Below, piece by piece: positions 1-11,939 of a stretch of 64,000 bases of DNA (the stretch's first letter is position 1; the number at the start of each line of letters is the position of its first letter). The DNA is taken from NCBI GenBank assembly GCA_003550325.1, contig QKWP01000101.1, positions 127,838 through 191,837 on the forward strand, in the 5' to 3' direction. The notes under the pieces were generated by a model. That model was given only the letters and a program-made list of their open reading frames with translations. It was not told where the DNA came from and did no database searches. This stretch comes from Gigaspora rosea. Its lineage: Eukaryota > Glomeromycota > Glomeromycetes > Diversisporales > Gigasporaceae. Made by a program: the position numbers and the translations under genes.

Positions 1-249
1 AGTTTGAGTTTAGTATAAAGTTTTAATAATAAAATTTAGAATTTGAGTCTGGTCTGGACCAGACCAAACCCGGACCCAAACCTAGAATTACTAGTTCATA
101 TGAACACCAGACTGAACCTGAACATGTTCATGAACTTATGAACTGAACCTGAACTGAACCTGAACCAGCTATAAAAGTTCAATACTGAACCTGAACCTGA
201 ACCTGAACTTGACCTAAGTTCAGTTCAGTTCAGGTTCATAGGAACACTA
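1..249 (-). mobile_element. GAACCT-rich terminal-repeat element, cut by window start
   Basis: The stretch is built from many short GAACCTGAAC/GTTCAGGTTC repeats and ends at the right with GGAACACTA. Read on the minus strand it starts TAGTGTTCCTATGAACC, the same start as the copy at 1385 on the plus strand, and the two align for over 200 bp including a CTGGTCTGGACCAG block. The TAG start resembles hAT-type termini. The left end lies outside the window, so a target duplication cannot be tested. No coding sequence is seen. Confidence 0.55.
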
Positions 250-974
250 GTATTTACTTCTTTCTAATTGGGAATATATCTACCTAATTGGAATTGATGT
301 CATGAGTACATTTTGGTACTGCTTATAAAATAAACAATGAATGACATATCAGAAATCTGGAGAATACACATGTTAAATTTCTTTTTCAAATTTTCTACTA
401 AGTATATTTTTGTTTTTTATATATATAGTACTATAATAGAGTATTTGTTTATACAGTACTATATAATTTTTATAGTCTAGCACAGGCAATAATAGTGCCA
501 TTACCTTTTAATTTTTCTTTTGCCTTTTTTATTTTTTATTTTTTTTTATTTGTAAATTTGGTTTTCATTTAGGCAGTGGAGGGTTTTTCCTCTTTTTTAT
601 TTTCTTCTTTAATTTTTATATATATATTGTTTTTTTTATTAGTAGTATCCTTCTACTTGAGAAGCTAGAAAAAGAATGTTTAAAAGAAAGCAATCATGAT
701 ACATAAGGATCTAAACTGTTCTTCAGTGATATAATAATTAGATTATGCAGATACATTTAGTATTAAGATAAAGTCTACTATAGCAGATCGAATATAGGTA
801 CTTTTCAAAGTAACCAAGTTAGTCAATATTTGTAAATTAGATAAGAAATTTATTTCTGTAAAGCTAATGACTAAGCAGTTAACTAGCATCTAATAAAAGT
901 ATTGGCAAGATTGCCAAATAAAAAAAATATATTATATAATATTTATTATAGTTTTAATAATTTTTATTTAATTT
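250..974. other. AT-rich non-coding stretch
   Basis: No supported gene. The stretch has T-rich runs near 520-640. A short block around 330-350 recurs near 45440, which suggests a dispersed repeat. Confidence 0.5.
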
Positions 975-1164
975 ATTAAACCTGAATATGTTTATAAACC
1001 TTTGAACTGAACCTGAACTGAACTTGAACTTAATTTAAAAGTTTAATATTAAACTTGAACCAGACTTAATTTTTAAGTTTGAGTTCAGTTTGAGTTCAGT
1101 TTGAAATTTAACTGAACTTGAACTTAGCCTAAAGTTCAGTTCAGTTCAATTTATAGGAACACTA
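975..1164 (-). repeat. Second GAACCT-rich copy, degenerate
   Basis: It carries the same GAACTGAACCTGAAC-type motif runs and the same right terminus, GGAACACTA, as the element ending at 249, in the same orientation. It is more diverged and its left border is not clear. Confidence 0.5.
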
Positions 1165-1384
1165 TCAGAAAAGAACTAGTAGGAAAGTAGTGGTAGATAG
1201 GGTCAGAGCAAACTTTACAAAGACAAAAGCAGATAATAGTAGCAGTTCAAGGGTACCTCTAACTGCAATTGTAAGCCTTAGTAAATATGTAAGTTACCAA
1301 AGTGTAAATGAATACCTAGGGGAACAGATACTGCTCTACCAAGTTTTCTGTTGAGAATAAGCTAGATTGTACCTTTGGGTGTAT

Positions 1385-1830
1385 TAGTGTTCCTATGAAC
1401 CTGAACTGAACTTAGATCAAGTTCAAGTTCAAGTTCAATATTGAATCTAAAACTAAAAACATATTTAGGTTAAGTTCAGATTTAGTTCAGGTTCAGTTTA
1501 TAAGTTCATAAACATGTTCAGGTTCAGTTTAGCATTTATATGAACTAGTGCTTCTAGATTTGAGTCCAGAATAGGTCTGGTCCGGACAGACTCTAACTCT
1601 AATTTTATTATTTCAAACTTCATACTAAACTTAAACTTAATTATAAATTTAGTAGGCTGGTCCAAAGTATGCAAACTTGTTTGAGTCTAAATATATATAT
1701 ATATATTTTTGGATACTAAACAAGTTTACTTAGAATGAAAAGTATAATCAATTAATAAAAATATTTTTCTATATAAAACTTTTTTCAGACTAAGTAAATT
1801 ACCTTAGAGCTTCTAAGTAAAGTTATAGAG
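1385..1830 (+). mobile_element. Inverted copy of the GAACCT-rich element
   Basis: It starts TAGTGTTCCTATGAACC and is the reverse-complement counterpart of 1-249. Its distal part (about 1540-1830) has the TAGTGCTTCTAGAT and CTGGTCC block followed by a CTTAGnnnnAAAAGT module that recurs inside the hAT-like element at 49627-49810, and another module shared with 10640-10680. The right border is not resolved. Confidence 0.5.
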
Positions 1831-2530
1831 CATGGTGGACATTCGATTTGATTGACTTGAAGATCACTAGGTTACACAATATAAAAAAAATTTTTAAAGT
1901 AACCATTACTATGAAAAACCACATCGTCAATTGACAACTCGTAGTTTCACATAATAAAATTTTTTTAAACCATATTATAGTGTTCTTCAACCCTTTGTAC
2001 GTCTTCTGTAAAAAAAGATCAGTATAGATCAAATATGGTAATACGGTATGTATGAATGAGTTAATTGGGCTTATTATTAGTAAATAAGCGAAAAAATACA
2101 ATTCTCGAGTTAATAGAAGTTCTAGTACCGTGTATTGCCTTTTTTCTAAAGACAAAAAACATATTACTAACATTTAAATACGTTAAAAGGAAACTACAGA
2201 AATGTGGGCCAATTAACTAGGTAGATCGAGAAGCAAACGCTGATCCAAAATTAACTAAATTGGCATAAAATGACAACAATTTCGGCAATGGCGAATGCAC
2301 TAGAAAAGTGTGCAACTATATAATCTACCACTTAATACTTTTTAAGAAACAAAATGAAACAGAGTATATAGTATTTGTTTGGATGAGCAGGCAATCCGTT
2401 ACAATGAAGTTTTCGAATTTTAGAAGTTCCTACTAAAGACAAGGCTATGACAAAAAAATTATTGAAGCAAATTTCAACAAGTCAACAAAAGGCAAGTTGC
2501 CTTTAGCCAACAATGGAATTTAGCGGAATT
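1831..2530. other. No recognised gene
   Basis: A 116-codon hydrophobic minus-strand open frame lies at 1823-2173, but it resembles no family I know, has AT-driven composition and lacks gene context. The rest has no supported feature. It may include upstream parts of the decayed gene that follows. Confidence 0.35.
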
Positions 2531-2971
2531 TTTGGAAACAATGGAGTTAGACGAACACAAAAATAGGTACGTTTTTAGTAATCATTGGGGCATATTTGTG
2601 CTAGTAGAGGAAGATTTTTCTGAATTAGACCGCTTCATTAATCAAGCCAAAAAAGTCAGTAAAAAGGAACAGGCAAAAAAAATATCGTTTCCGCATCAAA
2701 TCGTACTCCAGGAGTGGATATAAACGCTGTTGGGTCACTTGATATATGATGTCGATTTAGATTCAGTCGAAGATAAACCTTGGAGAAAACCAGGTAATAA
2801 TTTTCAATCATTATTGTGCGCTTATATTCTAGATCTAATTTATTTATATCGTAAACAGGAGCTGATATAACAGATTATTTTAATTACGGTTTTAATAAGT
2901 ATACATGGAAAGCTTATTGTACGAAACAAAAACAAATGCGAAAAGATCAACATGCGCAAAAGAAAATTCAT
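2531..2971 (+). pseudogene. FIP1: Fip1-like polyadenylation factor, decayed fragment
   Basis: Fip1 is a subunit of the nuclear cleavage and polyadenylation complex that tethers poly(A) polymerase. The Fip1 core motif is plain here: an exon coding for EDKPWRKPG ends at 2793, a 65-bp GT-AG intron follows (2794-2858), and the next exon (2859-2971) codes for [11 protein letters not shown] and then TWKAYC. A second donor, GTAAGG, begins at 2972. Just upstream, TPGVDINAVGSLD fits the segment before the core motif. Around 2737-2742 the frame changes between that segment and IYDVDLDS, and no continuous gene extends either side, so I call it a pseudogene. The retained intron shows a DNA-level copy, not a retrocopy. 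An acidic and lysine-rich frame at 2532-2723 may be the preceding exon. Confidence 0.75.
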
Positions 2972-3574
2972 GTAAGGCATATAAATTAATAAACCTTTCA
3001 TTTTTTTTCTTTTATTTAAAACTTGGTTTTTTTCATAAAGGATTCTATATATTCCCATGCTCTATATACGATCTTTCCCAAAAAATTTCTTTTCTCATAA
3101 ACGTTTAATACAACTTATAGCATCTAAAATACTCATGGGCAATATGCCTGAATTAATGGAGAATATTCTTAATAATCTATAAAGATTGAACTTAATTCCT
3201 TATTCACGTGCATTCTTGTAAGTCGAAATTTAGAAAAAGCAAAAGAACAACCAAATCCAGAATTTACTTTTCAGCCTAATGATCTATAAATGTAGCTGAA
3301 GTGATTCTTTGGGAAATTTCAAGTGATAAACTGCCATTCCAATTGTTAAACCTTTATGCCATTATTAATTTATCAAAAAAAAATATATTAAAATTATGAT
3401 ATATTTAATTATTTTTTCAGAGAAATCACAACTTAATTAACCAAAGACTTACTTGCTTTTGCGGTTGAAAATAAAGAAATACTGGCAGCCAAAGAAAAGG
3501 AAAAATTAGGTGTCCTTAGTGATTTGGTCCCTGATTTTTAGCAACATACTTTACTAATCTTTCATTTACCTGCA
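2972..3574 (+). other. Decayed coding-like sequence between two gene relics
   Basis: Short stretches read as plausible protein (MGNMPELMENILNNL near 3132-3180, VAEVILWEISSDKLPF near 3293-3340), but stops and frame changes interrupt them and I do not recognise the source. The first could be the C-terminal part of the Fip1-like relic. The second could be a different gene. No function is assigned. Confidence 0.3.
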
Positions 3575-3900
3575 GGTAAATATAATTTTTCAATGCTTGT
3601 CCATCTGGATTCGGTCATCACGCTTGATATTGATCCGTCGGGAATGATATTGGTATCAGAAGGTATGATTTGTTTTAAACTGTGCATTATGTTATTAAAC
3701 TCGATTGCTATGATTTCTAATATCTTAACGACGGTAAATCTATAAAGGCCATGATAGCTTTATTCATTTGTGGGATATTGTATCAACTAGACAATGCATT
3801 CAAGAGTTTGTATCGCATCAGCGAAAATCTGATGAGTGTCAAATATCATCGATCTTTACCATGGATGGCAAAGTTGATAATATTTAAGGGTGATAATGTT
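3575..3900 (+). pseudogene. Striatin-type WD40 protein, fragment
   Basis: Two exons of a WD40 propeller can be read. The first (about 3577-3662) gives MLVHLDSVITLDIDPSG. An 85-bp GT-AG intron follows (3663-3747), then GHDSFIHLWDIVSTRQCIQEF and a tail with SHQRKSDE. The order HLDAVTxLxxxPSG, GHDxxIRLWD, CxQEFxSHRxKxDE is typical of the last WD repeats of striatin, the STRIPAK scaffold (fungal Far8/Pro11). After SDE the frame is lost: the continuation VKYHRSLPWMA lies in another frame. No upstream coiled coil or caveolin-binding part is visible, so this is a fragment. The retained intron shows duplication at DNA level. The family call rests on motif memory. Confidence 0.65.
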
Positions 3901-4230
3901 AGTCTTAAAAGTTCAATTTATTTTTAAGTGCGAATCTCATGATTGTAATTTGATTGTAAAATAAAATTAATATTTAAAAACTTACCAATCTTGATTTTTT
4001 CTGTCAATGAATGTTATAAATCAAAATCGCTATCAATTAGTGAGAATATAATAAAAGTATATTAAAAAATTTATTTATTAAACTCTTACCTGGGTAACGA
4101 CCCAGTTAATCCGGTTGACCCAGTTAACCCATTTAACCCGTTTATGATTATATAAGAATTAGTCCTTTACGTGGCTATAGACACATTTAAACCAGAATTG
4201 GTAGATGTAACGATCATCCAAACCAGAGAC

Positions 4231-4409
4231 TACTGTAAATCTGGACACGTGTACCCAGGTATTTTCATATCTCTCGGGGTACCTCTATATGAGGAGTACA
4301 CCGTATTAAGACTATTATACCTATGTACCTGGGTATAATTCACCAACTGGCGCTTCAAACTGGCAAGGGGTACACTGCATAGGGGTACACATGTCTGGAT
4401 TTTGCGGTA
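4231..4409. mobile_element. Small TA-flanked MITE
   Basis: Imperfect terminal inverted repeats of about 28 bp face each other: TACTGTAAATCTGGACACGT at the left and its near-complement ending TCTGGATTTTGCGGTA at the right. TA sits at both borders, as in Tc1/mariner-type insertions. No coding sequence is seen. Confidence 0.55.
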
Positions 4410-7203
4410 TATTTTTTAAAAAAAAATAATTCTTCAGCTTTCTAGTACCAACTATGCCCTATTACTAATAGAGATGGGAAAAATGTGCATTTTATAATAA
4501 AATGCGCATGATATATAAAATGCGCATGATACCGCATGATAAAAAATTTTTAATTTTTATCTTTATTATTGATAACAAGGTTCGAGTTGAAGAAGATGCA
4601 GATGCAGTAAGTTATCAACTAAGACAATTGTGGGTCGTAAGTAGGAATATTAATTGTTCGGTTGGAACTTACTCAATTTCAGAAGTTGAGTCAGTATCAG
4701 ATTTTGATTGTTTAATCATGTGAAGTTGTATAAAATCAAACGTCAATTAGGTATAAATTTTCATATATTTTTAGTACAAATCGAAATTCACTCTTACTAT
4801 ATCTTTAAATTTCATGTGATGTTAGTGAAGTCGAAGTAGAGTCAACTCTAAACAGATAGAAGTAGAGTTTAAGATATTTTATTAGGTTGTAGAGCATTTA
4901 AAAATGTATGAATATCGTGTTTAAAGAATGACAGTAAAATAAGGGTTTATTAATACTTGTAATCATTGGAATGAGTCAAATGGATGAAAAAAAAAAAAAA
5001 TAAAAGGTAAGGTGGTCGAGAAATTATAGAAAATAGATATGAAAAGGTATAGTAGCGAGTGCTTTAGAATATATAATTATGAATATGATACTAATACAAT
5101 TTAAATCAAAATCTCAAATTTTGTCAGAAAGTCAAACATCTATTTAATTTATTTTGTATCACTTTATTTACTACCACGATTTAAATTTGAGAAATTGATT
5201 TACGTAAATGTAATTTGATTATAACAGATAAATTTTCATGATTTAAACACAATAATTATTCTAGCTGTCAATCTAGCGGTAAGTACTAGTAGTTCATTCG
5301 TTCAGAGCACCAAAAAAGAAGGCTAAAAATAGTAAAGGAATATATGTGGGATGCAAGATCAAATAATAATATAATGGGAAGTTTTAAAATTATTATTAAA
5401 TTTTAAGTACCGGTAAACTATTTATTTAGAAAGTTTATTTCGTTTTCAATAATAAAAAGGTTTTGTTTCTTGAAACATGTGTACCAGAACGCCCGTTTGG
5501 ATTTTTTTTATTTGATATTCATAATTTCAAATTCGATTTTATTTTCCCAAAATATGTTAATTTTGAAATGCCCCATACTCCACATATAAAACTTTATTAT
5601 TATATCAAAAAAACATAACAAAATTTAAATAATAAAATTTAGAGAATTTATTATTCAGTCAACAAACTTTTATTCTGAACTATATTTTTTGCACTAGTTT
5701 ACCAAATTTTATTTATTATCAGATATATACTACATAATGCTATTTTTATGTATCAGTTACAAGCTCGTTTAAATAATATTTACTAATTTACAAAAATTAT
5801 ATTTTAACACTTTCATTCTATATTATTGTAAATGTCTAATTAATATTCTAAAAAAAATACATCGATTGAAGAATTAGATAACTAATACAAATATAATTAT
5901 ATAAAATAGTACCCGTTAGCTACTAATAAATAGTGCCCAGGCCATATGACAAGGACGTCAGTACTAATGATGGCCTAGAAGACGATAATAGATAAGGGGA
6001 AAAAATATATATACTATTCTAAATAATATACGAAGTCTATTCTAATTTAAACAAAAATTCCCACCGAAAACGCGCATCAAGGTGAAACCCATCTTTTAGT
6101 AAGGGTAAACACACTTCTTGGATTAAAAACCATCATTTAGTAAGGGCAGACACTCACTTCTTGGGTAGAATTACGCTAGAAACGCTAAAATAACAACCAA
6201 AACCCTGCTGAAAAATTGGATATAACAGATAATATAAATTAAATATTAAACAAATGCATACCTTTATGCCCTAGATTATGTACATAAATAGGCTTATCTT
6301 GCACCGTGACCGTATTTCCAAAGGAATGTCATGTTCTTCTCAAGAAACTTATAAAGAAAGTTAATATAATATTGCAGTATATTTAATTCATATAGAAGAG
6401 AAAGATAGGGAAAATTGTAATTATAGCGCTATATACATATTTTTCAAAAATGCCAAGATAAATTAATATTACTTTGGATTTTGAATAAAGAGGTGTTCAT
6501 TTATCATCAGGTTGGCTATTCTAATGGAATAGAATTATTGGAATTTACTATTCAGCATAAGGCTTCGTATCTTTATAAATAAGATTGTTACCGTCGGTTT
6601 CTTGATATTCGCTATTATAGACAAAACTATTGTCTTCTTTAATGAATCTGGCGAGTTTCTATTTTTGCATTAGTTAGTATATTACTTCAAAAACTGCGTT
6701 GTAGGTTACTAAACGAATGGTACTTTTGATATTATAATTTGAAATCAATTAATACATTTGAGATTCCGTTCATGAAATAAGCTTTATTTACATTATGAAA
6801 TAGATATAATACATCAAATTCCTTGTAAATGTAATATATACTTTGCCAATCCTATACTAACAATGTGGCTTTCCTACTTGACCAATTTGAATTCTGATTA
6901 GAACTTATATATCCAATTCAAATTCGTTCCAATTGCATCACTCATCTCTGGTAATAAACAAATGCTTTATATAAATCTAGTGCTCGTACCTGAATAACTT
7001 TTTATCTGAAAGGTTGTAACCTTTAACAAAATTTAATAACCGGTTTTATATCCTATTCAAATAAAAGGATAATGGTTATATCCGGATAAGATATTTATAT
7101 GATTGTTGATTTATATATACAGTATTAATGCATAAATCAAATAAAGTAACTCTATAATAATAAAGCAAAAAAATTAGAAAAATAAATAAATAAATAAAAA
7201 TGA
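4410..7203. other. AT-rich intergenic DNA
   Basis: No supported gene. Short frames such as the 73-codon one at 4502-4723 look random. Near 6084-6168 there is a 2-copy direct repeat of about 41 bp (TTTAGTAAGGGnAnACAC). Nothing else was recognised. Confidence 0.5.
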
Positions 7204-7879
7204 ATTAAAAATGAATCACTATATGCTCGCCTAAATATTAAATGCTAACTTTTCATACATTAAAAGAATAGTTCTAATATTCATATATATTTAACAATTT
7301 AAATAATAATTTTTATATTCCTTGTGTAGAACACATCCACATTTGTTTTTCGGCAATGGCAGGAATCTGGTCGGAGTGTCATGTCTAGAAGATAATTACT
7401 AAATTTTTTTTAAACAAACATAAATTTATCTTTTTCGACATAAAAAACTTGCATCCCCAAGTTATTCCTATTTTGTTTAGGCATGAGAAGTTCTTCTATT
7501 ATGCCAATACAAAAAGAATAATCTTTATATAAGTTATATTAATGAAAAAAAATCAATGTAATTATTAATAAGTAATTATTATCAGTAATTTATTACATTG
7601 CTGTGCATTTCACAATTAATGAAAATCGAGAAAGAACGCATGTTCATTCAGAATTAAATTCAGAACAACAATTCAGAATTTATGTAAATTCAGAAATGAT
7701 GTAATTATAATCTGCATACAAGATGAAAATCAGAAAGAACACATGTCAATTCGGAATTTACGTAAATTCAGTATTCTGTACTATGTAAAGTATGTAATAA
7801 AAACATAAAGTAAGTACTTACTGTATTCATATATATAATATAATAATTATCATTATACTTACAAAAAACTGAAAGCCAG
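7204..7879 (+). repeat. Left copy of an exact 676-bp duplication
   Basis: This block is the same as 7881-8556 as far as I can compare by eye, with the same length of 676 bp, and only an ambiguous base (N at 7880) lies between. Both start ATTAAAAATGAATCAC and end CTGAAAGCCAG. A lone N between identical flanks is the usual mark of two contig ends that overlap but were not merged. Confidence 0.9.
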
Positions 7880-7880
7880 N
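7880..7880. other. Single N, probable assembly join
   Basis: It is the only ambiguous base in the window and sits exactly between two identical 676-bp blocks. Confidence 0.85.
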
Positions 7881-8556
7881 ATTAAAAATGAATCACTATA
7901 TGCTCGCCTAAATATTAAATGCTAACTTTTCATACATTAAAAGAATAGTTCTAATATTCATATATATTTAACAATTTAAATAATAATTTTTATATTCCTT
8001 GTGTAGAACACATCCACATTTGTTTTTCGGCAATGGCAGGAATCTGGTCGGAGTGTCATGTCTAGAAGATAATTACTAAATTTTTTTTAAACAAACATAA
8101 ATTTATCTTTTTCGACATAAAAAACTTGCATCCCCAAGTTATTCCTATTTTGTTTAGGCATGAGAAGTTCTTCTATTATGCCAATACAAAAAGAATAATC
8201 TTTATATAAGTTATATTAATGAAAAAAAATCAATGTAATTATTAATAAGTAATTATTATCAGTAATTTATTACATTGCTGTGCATTTCACAATTAATGAA
8301 AATCGAGAAAGAACGCATGTTCATTCAGAATTAAATTCAGAACAACAATTCAGAATTTATGTAAATTCAGAAATGATGTAATTATAATCTGCATACAAGA
8401 TGAAAATCAGAAAGAACACATGTCAATTCGGAATTTACGTAAATTCAGTATTCTGTACTATGTAAAGTATGTAATAAAAACATAAAGTAAGTACTTACTG
8501 TATTCATATATATAATATAATAATTATCATTATACTTACAAAAAACTGAAAGCCAG
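7881..8556 (+). repeat. Right copy of the exact 676-bp duplication
   Basis: Identical by eye to 7204-7879. Neither copy contains a supported gene. Confidence 0.9.
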
Positions 8557-8871
8557 TATAGGTTTAAAGTATAATTGATTTATATTACCTATTAAATAAA
8601 TATAATAAACAACCGAAATATTAAAATCATGTTCTTATTTAAAATACATTAAATTTATGTTATAGACAAGTTTTACACCGAGTGATGCTAGTATATAAAT
8701 AATACGCAAATTAAAATTTTTATTATAATTGTATTTTACTCTATATTATCCTATATTATATCTTAAGTTAACCGGATACCTCAATAATTTATCTGTTTAT
8801 CAGTTTATAATTCGGGTATCCAGATAGCCTAACAGTTAACCGGTTATTGTACCCTAGGGTACGACCACTAC

Positions 8872-8947
8872 ATAAATCCCTTTCAACTCCGATTCCATAA
8901 TAATAACAATTTTCAATATTACACGTTCCAGCAGCGTTCCCCATCTC
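8872..8947 (-). pseudogene. Sel1-repeat fragment
   Basis: The minus strand reads EMGNAAGTCNIENCYYYGIG followed by VERD. This is the junction of two Sel1 repeats, matching the pattern MGNASGxxNxGYCYxNGIGVEKD of the intact genes nearby. Only about 25 codons survive, with no flanking repeats or start, so it is a relic of a former family member. Confidence 0.7.
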
Positions 8948-9042
8948 AAATTACCAGGTGCCCAAAAATTTTCACTATATTGAGGGTTCTCTATATAAAT
9001 GCTATTGTGACAAATGTTATTTGTACACATATGCACAACCAA

Positions 9043-10369
9043 TTAACTGCAGTATAAATTTTTGTCAATAAAATAACACAAATAATTACATTCGGGATAA
9101 ATAAAAAGCAAAATAATATTTATAGACTACTTAGCTAAAAAGTGGCGATTCGATTTATTCTAACGTCAAATTTCATAATTCACTGCTTTTTTCTAAGATC
9201 CCTATATGAAAACCTTTCTTGATCATAATACACTGAGTTATATTATGTCGCGTTTGATATTATGTCACGTTTGAGGTTAGCATTTGCGTGAAGTTGTAGC
9301 TTCAAGCACTTGGAATTGCACTGACTAAAATTGGTAGTTGAATTTAGATCTTCCGGCATGCATTAGTATTAGTTAGTAAGTTAGGTAGGTGCAGCTTCAG
9401 ATGCTTGAAGTCATAACTCCAAGCAGATGCTAATACCAAGCATGATAACAGTACAGTAATAGCTCTTCTACAGGAAAATCTAATTTGTTTGATTTAATGA
9501 TATTTGGTAAAAAGAAATGACATATGGCATAAAAATGAAATATTTTACCTCTATTTTTGTTATAGTACTAAATAACTTTGGCGAATCCGTGCGTCTATTT
9601 AAATAAATCCAAAAAAGTTTTGAGTAATTAATGGCGAAATGATCAGAGAACCTAAAATATCCTGACCCGAATCTGTGCGGATTACAAAGTAAAGTCTTTG
9701 GCCTGCATGGTAAGAAAAGTTTTTACTTTAAGTAACTGATTTTAATGGTTATATTCTATTAAATTTTGAATTTAATAGTTCTCTTATTTTTGGAATAGTA
9801 TTAATTCATTCAAAACAACGTGTCAAGAGTTGGTTATAATTGATCGCTGCTGTGTAACTATATGAAATTTATACCCTTTATCTGCGATTTTCCACTTAAT
9901 TTATATTTAATATATTGAGAATCAAAAAGTGCGGTTTTCTAATTACGTGTTTTATTGAAAAAATGAAAGTTTTTCACTTTAGTCTTTAAATGCATTATTA
10001 ATTATGTGCCGTCGAAGGAAACCTGTCATCAGACTTTAATTATATTTTGTACGTCTATAGAAAATTTAGATTTTCCATAGAAGCTAACAATATAATTGAG
10101 AATTTTCCTTTGACGACTCTTTGACGTATTCATATGTTGAATAAATGTATATAGATTTTTTGTTTGCTACGAATTTTTTATCAAATTTTTGTGTTTCACA
10201 TTTTGTGTAATACAAAAATTCTCATGATCTGGAATATTCTGATCTGCATGTTTATACCATAAATAGAGCGATTTGTATTGTCCTAATTTGGACTGATATA
10301 ACGATCTACATTGCATATTTGGATTACTTGTTTACATTTTTTAACCAATTAAAACAAATGTCTGCCATG
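9043..10369. other. AT-rich intergenic DNA
   Basis: No supported gene. A few short self-complementary stretches are present around 9240-9450. No element border could be placed. Confidence 0.4.
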
Positions 10370-10990
10370 CTAAGTTATAGAGCTTATTAAGATAAATCTA
10401 ATTATAAAATATTTTCAAAAAATGTTTTACTGACTATATAAATTTTATATAAACAATCTTATTATTTTAGAAATTTAATATATTAGCAAAATGTTTTTTA
10501 ATAATATTCCATGAACTATCTAACAGATTTTAATAATCTAACTACTATTAGATTCATTTTAATAAGCTTTACAACTTTACTTAAAAGCTCAAAGTTAATT
10601 TATTTAGTATAAAAATATTTTCTTATATAAAACTTTTTTATACTATATAAATCTTCCAAGTAAAGTTGTAGAGCTTATCAAAATAAATCTAATAATGATT
10701 TAAATTATTAAATTCCATTAAGTAGCTCATGCAATATTATTAAAAAACATTTTGTTAACTATATAAAATTTTTTAAAAATAATAATATTGTTTATATAAA
10801 ATTTTATACAGTCAGTAAAAAATTTTTTGAGAACATTTTATGATCTATTCAACAGATTTTTATAATTTAACCACTATTAAATCCATCTTAATGAGTTCTA
10901 TAACTTTATTTAAAGCTCAAAGATAATTTATTTAGTATAAAAAGTTGTATATAGAAAACAATTTATCATATTAAATATAAATAAAAAAAT
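10370..10990. repeat. Alternating inverted modules
   Basis: A module containing AGTTATAGAGCTTATTAAGA and AAATCTAAT appears forward near 10372, inverted near 10525-10580, forward again near 10655 and inverted again near 10850-10920. Between them, AT-rich palindromic spacers such as TATATAAAATTTT recur. The period of like-oriented modules is about 285-330 bp. The arrangement resembles the palindrome array at 49795-50965. No coding sequence is seen. Confidence 0.5.
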
Positions 10991-11050
10991 AAATAATTTT
11001 AATTGGTTATTTTATTATATAACAGAAAGAATGCTAGTATAATCTTATAA

Positions 11051-11199
11051 GAGGAGTAACAAAAATCAGGTGATTTTCTAGGGGGGAGGGGGTAAAAAAA
11101 GTTAAAATTATATATAAGAACCTGACTATTTATATATTAAGAAAGAGGGAGGGGGTAGGCCTCTGATAAAAAATAATCAGGTGATTAATGACACTGCCC
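11051..11199 (-). mobile_element. Harbinger-type MITE, copy 1
   Basis: This 149-bp element is the reverse-complement copy of 54461-54610, sharing the AATCACCTGATT termini and an internal GGGGGAGGGGGT tract. It is flanked by TAA on both sides (11048-11050 and 11200-11202). A 3-bp TWA duplication is typical of PIF/Harbinger insertions. Confidence 0.7.
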
Positions 11200-11214
11200 T
11201 AATAAATAATTAAA

Positions 11215-11405
11215 TATCAAACCTGAACTATATTTATAAACTTTGAATGAACTTAAACTGAACCTATTTTTTAAGTTCAAGTTCAGTTCAGGTTCATAAA
11301 TCTTAAGTCTAGTTCAGGTTCAAGTTCAAAGATCTGCAAAATTTGAAGTTCAAGTTTAGGTTCAATTGAACTTGAACTGAACCTGATCAAGCTGAACCAA
11401 AATAT
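11215..11405. repeat. GAACCT-rich copy near the MITE
   Basis: It has the same GAACCTGAAC/GTTCAGGTTC style as at 1-249, ending GAACCCCTA at the right, a variant of the GGAACACTA terminus. It is degenerate and its left border is unclear. Confidence 0.45.
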
Positions 11406-11419
11406 AGAACCCCTATTTC

Positions 11420-11770
11420 TAATATATTCAAACACCTAAATGAGTTAGCTTAGAAGAGTTAATCTACTTGGCATTAGATGCTATTATAGTTTTTTTTCTT
11501 GGTATCTACTTCTAAAATATAGGTTCTTTTTCTTCACTATGATCCTGTAGCCAGATTGGTAGACCCTCTTCTTTGAAGGTATTCTTTAGTTTAAGTTTCT
11601 AGTATTCCAGTTTTTTGGTAGTACTATCAAAAATCTTTGCTACCTTCTTACTTAGGACTTGCCAAATGGGTCTTTGTTTCTTTGATGCCTTGGATTTGTC
11701 TGTTTAACTAAATACAACTATGCCCAAAGCTCCTATTCTAGATGATAAACCAAGACTACAAGTAAAGATA
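11420..11770 (-). repeat. Partial second copy of the SINE-like repeat
   Basis: About 150 bp (11610-11760) align with 12310-12465, sharing CTTACTTAGGACTTGCCAAA, then TGGATTTGT and AAAGCTCC with diverged spacers. It is probably a second, truncated insertion of the same repeat in the same orientation. Confidence 0.5.
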
Positions 11771-11939
11771 TACCTTATATATTATGCATGCTATATTATG
11801 CAATGCATAATACCACATAATATAATTCAAAACTTGTAAAATTTAAAAATATATATAGAGATTATTATATAATTTTGATTCAATTAAAATTTTTTTTTTG
11901 GTTTAATGGCTGTCTACTTTGGCCGAAGGTTTTATTGAA

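Noticed and set aside
1823-2173. 116-codon hydrophobic frame on the minus strand
   Set aside because: Composition follows from AT-rich DNA; no family resemblance, no gene context.
4072-4140. Run of GACCCAGTTAA / AACCCATTTAACCCG as a possible regulatory array
   Set aside because: Only four loose units in an AT-rich region, without a nearby gene.
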